Assembly (NCBI GenBank): GCA_030765045.1
Contig: CM060962.1
Span: 92,335,912-92,399,911 of the forward strand
DNA length: 64,000 nucleotides
Direction of reading: 5' to 3'
Source: Tenodera sinensis
Taxonomy: Eukaryota > Arthropoda > Insecta > Mantodea > Mantidae
The notes beneath the pieces are model-generated. The model worked only from the letters and a program-made list of their open reading frames with translations. It had not been told where the DNA came from and made no database searches. The position numbers and the translations under genes are program-made. Of the stretch, positions 56,982 to 64,000 are shown in pieces. The number at the start of each line of letters is the position of its first letter. Within the stretch, counting starts at the first letter, position 1.

Positions 56982-58186
56982 ATGCCGAAAATAAAACCAA
57001 CTTCGAGAGGTAGATTAATTAATTTACAGAAAAAGTTTTCGGGTGACTTAATATCTACAGAATACAGATAATAGGGTACAGTTTTGTGGAGCGTGTGAGA
57101 AAAATGTAGGGAGTGAGAAAACATTTCAAATAGCTCAGCACATAAACAGCAAAACATAAGGAGAATTTAATCAGAAAACTTGCAAACAAAGAACCTATTC
57201 AAAAACAGCTAGTAGTGTGTTTAGGAAGTAGGGTTACTGAATTTTTCTATGGCTTGTGCCAAGCATTTTTAGCTGCTGATATTCCCTTGTTCAAAATTAA
57301 TAATCTGACATTTAAAAACTGTCTTACCAAGTACACTCGACAACATGTGCCTGCAGAAAGTACACTGCGTAACACTTATTTAGGACATTGTTACAATAAC
57401 ATATTGTCAAATATACAAAATCAATTAGCGGATCAGTTTTTGTGGTTGTTGATGAACCCCCTGATTCTGAGCGCCGTTCTATTGCTAATATAATCGTGGG
57501 CGCTTTAAATAATGAACAAAAGACTACACCTTATCTTCTTAATTTAAGCAAATTGTCAGCCACTGGCAATGTAACTGTGACCCAGTTTGTGATGGACTCT
57601 TTGAAATTACTATGGCCATGTGGAATCAAATACGACCGGTTACTTTTATTTGTTACTGATGCAGGTCCTTATATGGTAAAATCAGGACAAACTCTGAAAT
57701 GTATTTTTCCTAACTTAATTCATATAATTTGTTTGGCACACGCTCTTCATAGTGTTTCTGAGACAATACGTGATTCTTTCGCATGGACCTCCCTTGCATG
57801 AATCACTTACTGTCTTTGAAAAAACAATATGTGATCTAAGTTCGGTTCCTGGTAGCATAGAACAAAAAGTGAAAGAGAAAGTGAATTATGTAATTTCAAA
57901 AAATTCTGGTTATAAACAGATGTGTGATATTCGAGACATCCTGGAAAGAAAACCATCTGTCACACCAAGAGACTTGACTTTCTCTGTGAAGCAGTTAACA
58001 TCATTTAAATATGCCCCAATAACATCTTGTGACATGGAGAGAAGTTTTTCACGTTACAAAAGTGCTTTGCGAGACAACAGACGATGTTTTACAGTTGAAA
58101 ATTTGTGCAAAGTGTTGGTTGTGAACTGCAATTTAGCAGTTAATACTAGCAGCAGGACCACTTCTGCTTCAACCTCTATGGAATAA
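56982..58186 (+). pseudogene. hAT transposase, CGGBP1-like, internally deleted
   Basis: Opens MPKIKPTSRGRLINLQKKFS, then after a stop shows a zinc-finger start (FCGACEKNVGS ... AQHINS). It continues with PLFKINNLTFKNCLTKYTRQ, the core LLLFVTDAGPYMVKSGQTLK and ICLAHALHSVSETIRDSF, and the C-terminal dimerisation block SCDMERSFSRYKSALRDNRR. Between ETIRD and LHESLTVFEK roughly 100 residues present in relatives (compare 62956-64000) are missing and the frame changes. At least three frame breaks. It cannot encode an active enzyme but shows the usual CGGBP1-like hAT order: zinc finger, catalytic core, dimerisation tail. Confidence 0.88.
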
Positions 58187-58362
58187 GGTAACTTGATTTA
58201 TTATTTATACTAACTCGTCTTGTCTACTGCAAAGGAACATTGTTTTAATTAAATAGTGCATATTTCTTGGCATATTTTCAAGTTTTTAAGAGCATATTGG
58301 CATGCATATTTCAGTGTTTTTTAGGGCATGAACTTCCAGCCCTACTACAAACATTAGATCTC

Positions 58363-58440
58363 AGCTATGGCATTGAATTTTTCAGTCCCATTCTACCCTT
58401 TCCAACCTTGTCCAACACATGGCTATTGAGTGGAAGAATA
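58363..58440 (+). repeat. SINE family D tail fragment
   Basis: TGGCATTGAATTTTTCAG...CCTTTCCAACCTTGTCC matches 32530-32580. Confidence 0.65.
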
Positions 58441-58616
58441 AATAATTGCATTGATTGACCTTATATTTGGTTAAACTAGAAGCCTGGGACTTAAGTACTT
58501 ACAATATGGTTAGTCACCATTAAGATATGTTAGCTCATATGAGTTTGAGATCTCCTTGTGTGGTTTACAGGGGAGAATGCAAGTGAGTTGGAGAATTTAA
58601 TGTCATGTTGGCAGGT

Positions 58617-58740
58617 TGCCATGGTAGCTTAGTGGTTAGAGTGGCTGCACTGAGACTGGAAGTTCCATGCTTCAGATCCCAGGTATGGCAGTGAATTTTT
58701 CAGTGTTTCTAACCTTTCCAAACTTCAAGTAATTTTGAAT
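58617..58740 (+). mobile_element. SINE family D, copy with tRNA-like head
   Basis: Head GGTAGCTTAGTGGTTAGAGT (A box) and CTTCAGATCCCAGGTATGGC at the B-box position, then TGGCAGTGAATTTTTCAG and a CCTTTCC block like the other two copies. Confidence 0.7.
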
Positions 58741-58860
58741 GGAATTTGATAAATTCTGCTGTTATTGTTGTTTTTATCATTCACTTAAATTGAATGCTAG
58801 ATTGATTGGAAAGGCCATTCAAGATATCCCTGATATGACAACTTTTTTAATGTTCATGGT

Positions 58861-61075
58861 TAGGGTGACTATATCTCAGGGGAAGAAAATGAGGACACTT
58901 TCACTAAAAATATATTCAAATTAAACTTTCACATGCTTCATCATTAAAATCTCTCTACTTCTCTTCCTCCCTCTCCATCTACTAGAAACACCTCATTGTT
59001 GTATCTTTTTAAACAATTTATTATTCCCTGATAAGTAGGTGTAAAATTTTAGATACTTTTGATGTTTGAAATTGTATGGACAGTTGTTAAATTTAGTAGG
59101 TGAGCTACCAAAAGAATAACGTTGTGCACGTTTTGTCTGTACAGCAGACGGACAGAACCGGTTCCCCGCATTGTGCTGTCACATGCACTACAAATGTTGA
59201 TAACTTGATTCCTCTTTAATGTAGCTGGACTGCTAAGCCTAGTTATTATCAATTAGTGAGTCTACCTTTAATCAAGGAAAATAACTTTCCACAGTTGCAT
59301 CGAGGCTGCAATTAGCATCTATATATCTATACATGGCTGTGAACACTATAATATGTCTCAACCTAGTTTCATCCTGCTGTAAACATCTGGGCGGGAAGAG
59401 AGACAGAGACAGAGATATTGGGACAGAAAATGGTTAACCTGTTGATTGGTTTGGCGAAGATAATGGGCGTTTTCTTTTATTTGCATACGTACGATAAACC
59501 CCTCCTTTAAGTACAGTATTGTAAGTAGTTTCCTGATCACTGCTCTGTGCGACCTAATTTCGGAGAGAGAAAAGTATGCAAATGTTTCGATTCTTATAAA
59601 CGTAAATAGGCCCACATTTTATCTTTCTGCTTCATATACCACATAGATGTCTTCTGGGCTCGTGAGTTCTGAAGAGAATATATACATAATAGTATACTAT
59701 ATACAGAATAGACAGAAGACAGGTGAAATTATACACACTATTAGTGTATTATGTTAAATTAAGCTGCATTTTACTTAACAATTACTAAAGCACACTGCTA
59801 TTATATAATATTTTTGCATTCCTATACCAGGCAACTCTCTCGCAACGAGGTCTGTATCGAGTTGAATGCTGATTAAGATGTTTTTGTTTATAGTGTGGGG
59901 TTGCTTCTGATATTTAACACTGTATTTCCTGTGCATCTCGCGGACCTCACAAGGCCAAGGACACTTATGTATATGCAATTTAAAATCAGTAAGCTTTTCA
60001 TCATGGAGCAGACTGGTGATTCAGCCGAAATGAAACAATCGATGCAAACCTTTAAAAAGTGGCGAGAGGTGAATGATCCGCATTGTTTCGCATTACTTAA
60101 AGAAAGAAACCCGGAATCGTCCATAAAAAAACATTGAGAAAGAAACTGGTGATCTCCTTGGTGTTTCCACAAGTAGCGTACGTAGTGTTAGAATGGAACA
60201 GCAAGCATCCGGAACTCTAAGAACACCGGAAAAATCACATAAATGCAAACAGCATGTGGAGAAATACGACGATTTTATGAAAAGTGCTATACGCAGTAAA
60301 GTTCATGATTATTTTTTCAGAAATGAACCACCGACTCTACACAAAATTTTGCATGCGGTAAATTCTGACATGGACTTGCCGAATTTTTCACAAAGTACTC
60401 TCTACCGTTTGTTGATAGATACTGAAGTTTCAAAAGCGAGGCAGAAATCAGTTATAGTGGACAGAGAGGAAGGAATCCGATTAAAGGTAACCATTATGTT
60501 ACTGCATGATTCTATTAATATTCCAACTCATAGATTTAATAAATTAATGTGTAACCCAACTCTATTGTCTAGAAGTTAGCGCTGCTACATATACTGCTAG
60601 TGTTGCAAAACTTATGTGCGTGTCTGTAGGTCTAACACGTGGCGAGTTGAGTCAGCTCCGCCTTGTTGTTTACAACAGGACTGAACTAGGCTGAGATATG
60701 GTATAAAAAGAGTTCTACTATTTTCAATAATTTGGAACAGGAAGTTAAGGGAGACAGTAAACTTGGCACTGATAGCAGGGAACAATAGCATTATTGTAGC
60801 AAACACTTTACTAGTCAAGGAATATGCTATGGCCAAGAGTATAGTGACAAATATAATCATGAAATGATGTATACAGCCCTCGCTTTGGCTTGTATTTTGT
60901 GAATATTCAATATCTCAATTCCTAGAAAGGAAGACCATACAATTTAGATACAAATTTTATTCCTAAATTCAAAAATGGGGACATTTGCTGAAACTTCTAA
61001 AATTCATCCAGACACTTTTATTTTCCACTAGAAAAGAGGACATGTCTGGGAAAAAGAGGACATATAGCCACTCTG
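58861..61075 (+). mobile_element. hAT-like element with 8-bp target duplication
   Basis: Ends TAGGGTGACTATAT and, reversed, CAGAGTGGCTATATGTCC. TTCATGGT flanks both sides (58853-58860 and 61076-61083). The right end repeats AGAGGACAT internally. The only coding sequence recognised inside is of Tc1/mariner type, not hAT. Confidence 0.7.
60121..60500 (+). pseudogene. Tc1/mariner-type transposase N-terminal fragment
   Basis: The frame gives TGDLLGVSTSSVRSVRMEQQ, LRTPEKSHKCK, SAIRSKVHDYFFRNEPPTLH, LPNFSQSTLYRLLIDTE and a VDREEGI block. The order matches the DNA-binding half of the transposase at 18951-20342 (SEHSVTRIRREG; LHTPGKKRPK; VPTVPKLLAAI; GRETLRKLLHDMGF). The catalytic domain is absent. 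An upstream piece (MKQSMQTFKKWREVNDPHCF, about 60031) may belong to it. Confidence 0.7.
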
Positions 61076-61537
61076 TTCATGGTTATAACATGCTACCAGA
61101 ACACCTCAAGTAATGAAATCAGTTGACTCAAGTGCAAAGGAGTGCATCACAACTATAATGCTTAATGCATTAGGAACTGGATTGACTTTTTGGCCTGAAC
61201 AAATCCAATAAATGGAACAAACTATATAAAGAGAACATGCAAGCAGTAATTACCTCAGCCGCATGAACTGATTCAATGTATGTGTACTTCAAACCATTAA
61301 TAAAATTATGAAGGTCTCAGGGATGCAAGGTGATATTAACTTTACGAGTTGATTATATTAGTTTAATATTTTCTATTTTTACAAAGTTATTAACAGTACA
61401 AAGATCATTAACAATTCTAACTCTTTACATTAAATTTACGGAAAAAAAATTTAAAACGTAGATTGATGATGCCATATAATCCTAGAAGAAATTCAGATTG
61501 GAATTCCAAATAAAGGCAGAGAAATTAAATAACTTAC

Positions 61538-61649
61538 CAAGCCGTGCAGACGAGCAGTAATGCTGTCTTCATATAGGTCAAGAGATACACACACCAAGTG
61601 CCATGCCAGCTGATTGCGTATCATATGTTGCAGTTCCGTCAAAGTCAAA
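61538..61649 (-). other. Candidate 5' exon of the transferase gene
   Basis: On the minus strand a 112 bp block sits between a good acceptor (TTCTGCTTAACAG) and a consensus donor (GTAAGT). Joined to 55711 it stays non-coding for the enzyme and closes an upstream frame at once, so it would be a 5' untranslated exon. It may equally belong to an unseen gene; its one open frame (LTLTELQHMIRNQLAWHLV) is not recognised. Confidence 0.3.
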
Positions 61650-62149
61650 CTGTTAAGCAGAAACACTGAAATAGCTATAGCAGATACTTTGATCCATCAC
61701 TCTTTTCACACGGCACAAAGTTGATAATTCACGATTTAAAATTGTAATAACAGATTTACACTTGCAGTCATTACACTTTGAGTTACACTGATTTTTAAGT
61801 ATCCACCACTCTTCCTTCACTTTGAAACAAATAGTTTTTTAATAATGCCCAAGATGCAGATACTGGAACAAAACAGCGCAACTGTAGGGTGCCTCACTAC
61901 ATTTCCTTGTTGGTATCTTGACTGAAAAGTATTATTATTAAAGACGAGACTTTCACGCACTATAAAATCCTAAAATATACATGCATTGATACGCTATCAA
62001 ATTGTGCAACATGCATGTTCAAAGGAAAAATACACTAAAATATGCACTATCATTCTTGTACCAATTTTCTTATATTACCTCACTTTCTTTAGCACAGTCA
62101 ACAGTTAACAACTAACAACATTTCCACATTGTTTTCTGTAAGGTTTCTG

Positions 62150-62745
62150 TGTGAGACAGAATATATGGTTAGACCCTGAAAGGAAAGCATTTATGTAAAT
62201 ATTTGTTGTAAATATTGTTTATTTTTTATGTTGGTAAGGATTAGTTGAGTAATGAAAACGTATTGCTATTTTTTCAATTGTTGCTAATAAGAGTTGTTTA
62301 AGAATGTCATAAATGTTCATTTGCATGTTCAAATTTAATATGTATAAATATAAGAACCATATATATTTGATGTTAAAAATGTAGGAAGGATAGATAAAGA
62401 TCGCTTCCCTAACATTACAGGAACTATTTAGCGTAGGACGATTTCAAAGTGTACTTCGCAGCAAAATGAGCACATACGCGCATGAATACACAAGAGCATT
62501 ATGTAAAGAGGTGCCAATTTTTTGTCAGTAGTGTCTCTGAGCTTGGAAAGTGAAGACACGTTTTTGTAATGTGCGTAGATGTGGGTCTAAAATATTTAAT
62601 AAAGTGAAAAGACTGTCAAGAAAGTATATACAGGTGCAACGAAAAATAATTCAATTGTAACGAGTGTAATATTCGACGAAAAGAGTGTAAATAAAAGTGA
62701 TATAGTGAAGTTACATCTTGTTCGTTCATTTCACCCTGTACCACG
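62150..62745 (+). repeat. Possible solo LTR
   Basis: A TATA box (TATAAATATAAG at 62342) and, 340 bp later, AATAAAAGTG (about 62688), followed by a short pyrimidine-rich end, resemble U3-R-U5. No partner LTR or primer site and no clear target duplication were found. Confidence 0.25.
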
Positions 62746-62955
62746 ACCTAGGATAAATAAAAGAATCTCATAGCCCAATGCAAAGTGTAAATTTTTTAAA
62801 AACTCAGCACCATATGTTTGTCAGTCAATATGTTTTTGTAGGCACAGAATGACCTTTCTACATCGCACAACATTATGGGTGCAACTTAAAGGAACATATT
62901 TGTGACAATGACAGGTTGGATTGTTTATTCGAGTTTTCGCCACAAAGAACCTTTT

Positions 62956-64000
62956 TCACTGAACACAAGATGCATAGTCAGGGTTTGCATTTAGGACCCT
63001 CTCCAGTTTCTTCTTTGCCACTACACCCACCTTGCCAGGGGCAGAATTGAGGGATCTTTGAAATTTCTCAACAATTGACATCGAGTCTACCAGGAGCAGG
63101 CATTTGCTTCTAATTTTTTTTATTGAAGAAGGTGGATTACAGAAGTTGGTTTTAATGTAAATTAAATCCTGCACATTTTCAGACTCAAACGCTGCTTGTG
63201 CATCTCTGATACACACGGCATCATCTGGAGTGAAACTGTTAACTACCTAAAACAAAGGTTTACTTTAGAATTCAATAATAGAAATATTAATTTCTAAATT
63301 AGGTAACTAAGTATGAATTTCAATTCATACCAATTTAATGATATCAAAATTGTCACAGTAAAACGTTGCAGCATCCAACCTAGTACTCCATATAATAAGG
63401 ATGGGCTGAGGGGGTAACGGTAATTCAGGTAGTCTCTCTCTGTAGGCAGCTATATGTTAACAGGATTTCAAAAACACCTGTTTAAATAGAACAGAGTATA
63501 ATTTTAAAAGGATTAATCTTTGCCACATTTTTTACAGCTATGGGAACATTAAAACTTATATATGCCTAAATTTTAGACTATGTACCTTTTTAGTTGAGGA
63601 TATCAAATTATTAACATTGTCATAATTAGACTGTATTGTTTCTGCAACATGATGGAGCCCATGAGCAAGACACATAGTGTGTTTTAGATTACGGTAGAAT
63701 ATCCTGATTGCTTTCCCCACTTTGACCATGTATGGGGTGGCATCACTTAACAGTAACAAAACTCTGTCTCTATTTAAACTATTTGGCCACAGAATACCTA
63801 AAGCATCAAAAGCGTTTTCTGAGAAAAGTTTTTCATAAAAATTAAGGATTTTAAATCAGAATATTAAGTTCATAATATAACTCTAATGATTGAAACTTAT
63901 GCGAACCATCAAAGGAAGTTGCAACTGTGGAGTCGTTTGTTTTTTGCAGAACTTTACAGCACACTAGATGTGGTTGACCAGGTCCTTCTGCAGTTAATTT
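62956..64000 (-). pseudogene. Intron-containing hAT transposase, partial (CGGBP1-like)
   Basis: Four exons can be read on the minus strand, joined by GT-AG introns: 64000-63907, 63818-63586, 63477-63331 and 63246-62956 (introns of 88, 108 and 84 bp). The peptide runs AEGPGQPHLVCCKVLQKTND, then FDALGILWPNSLNRDRVLLL and LLLSDATPYMVKVGKAIRI, then LPELPLPPQPILI and LDAATFYCDNFDIIKLV, then SFTPDDAVCIRDAQAAF and ends DYASCVQ. It covers the middle of a hAT transposase, including the segment deleted from 56982-58186. One TAA (63457-63459) interrupts exon 3, so this copy is probably a pseudogene. The 5' part lies beyond the window. Confidence 0.78.

Larger units (their letters stand above)
56329..58344 (+). 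mobile_element. hAT transposon with 8-bp target duplication
   Basis: Ends TAGGGCTAGGAAGTTCATGC and, reversed, TAGGGCTGGAAGTTCATGCC form the inverted repeats. CTACAAAC at 56321-56328 and 58345-58352 is an exact 8-bp duplication. GCATAT motifs are dense inside both ends. It carries an internally deleted transposase. Confidence 0.95.

Overview
The window looks like nuclear DNA of an arthropod with a large, transposon-rich genome, most likely an insect. The evidence is AT-rich intergenic sequence, GT-AG introns of about 85-110 bp, tRNA-derived SINEs, Penelope-like elements with GIY-YIG nucleases, I/R1-like and Jockey-like LINEs, a Tc1/mariner-type transposase with an unusually long D-E spacing, and CGGBP1-like hAT transposases. 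The organism assignment is inference. No bacterial operon, CRISPR array, rRNA or true tRNA gene was seen.

Only one clearly intact host-type gene is visible: a beta-1,4-galactosyltransferase-family enzyme on the minus strand (54624-55649). It reads through in a single coding exon that opens behind a splice acceptor at 55711. A possible non-coding 5' exon lies at 61538-61649, which would place two DNA transposons in a roughly 6 kb intron.

Layout. 1-8 kb: a near-perfect 572 bp palindrome made of two Penelope 3' ends (1293-2559), Penelope-type terminal repeats (5.5-6.0 and 7.6-7.8 kb) and one copy of an unnamed repeat (6.9-7.2 kb). 8.9-13 kb: a tandemly duplicated Tc1/mariner-like remnant, a SINE, a Jockey-like LINE on the minus strand and another Penelope nuclease fragment. 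13-18.4 kb: SINEs, microsatellites, an LTR with primer-binding site and gag start, and a THAP-domain fragment. 18.6-22.3 kb: an unclassified DNA transposon with 4-bp target duplications, itself interrupted by a complete but decayed Tc1/mariner element and by a SINE. 22.3-27.2 kb: two LINE 3' ends, a MITE, the second copy of the unnamed repeat with a tandem array, and a 3' LTR. 28.7-31.4 kb: a young but internally deleted LTR retrotransposon (two 496 bp LTRs, 4-bp target duplication, tRNA-Leu-type primer site, gag-like coiled-coil ORF). 31.4-47 kb: mostly gene-free AT-rich DNA with a LINE (37.3-39.3 kb), small SINEs, a strand-asymmetric retroelement and a foldback element. 47.2-51.1 kb: a second member of the unclassified transposon family, containing a Penelope element and a SINE. 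51-54 kb: LINE fragments. 56.3-61.1 kb: two elements with hAT-like ends. 62.9-64 kb: an intron-containing hAT transposase pseudogene running off the window.

The most interesting content is the pair of related unclassified transposons (18601-22302 and 47215-51059). Both have about 4-bp target duplications, terminal inverted repeats whose motif is repeated again inside each end, and parts of the same uncharacterised protein family. One keeps the N-terminal half and the other the putative catalytic half. Coordinates of decayed elements are approximate unless a target-site duplication or an exact repeat boundary is given.
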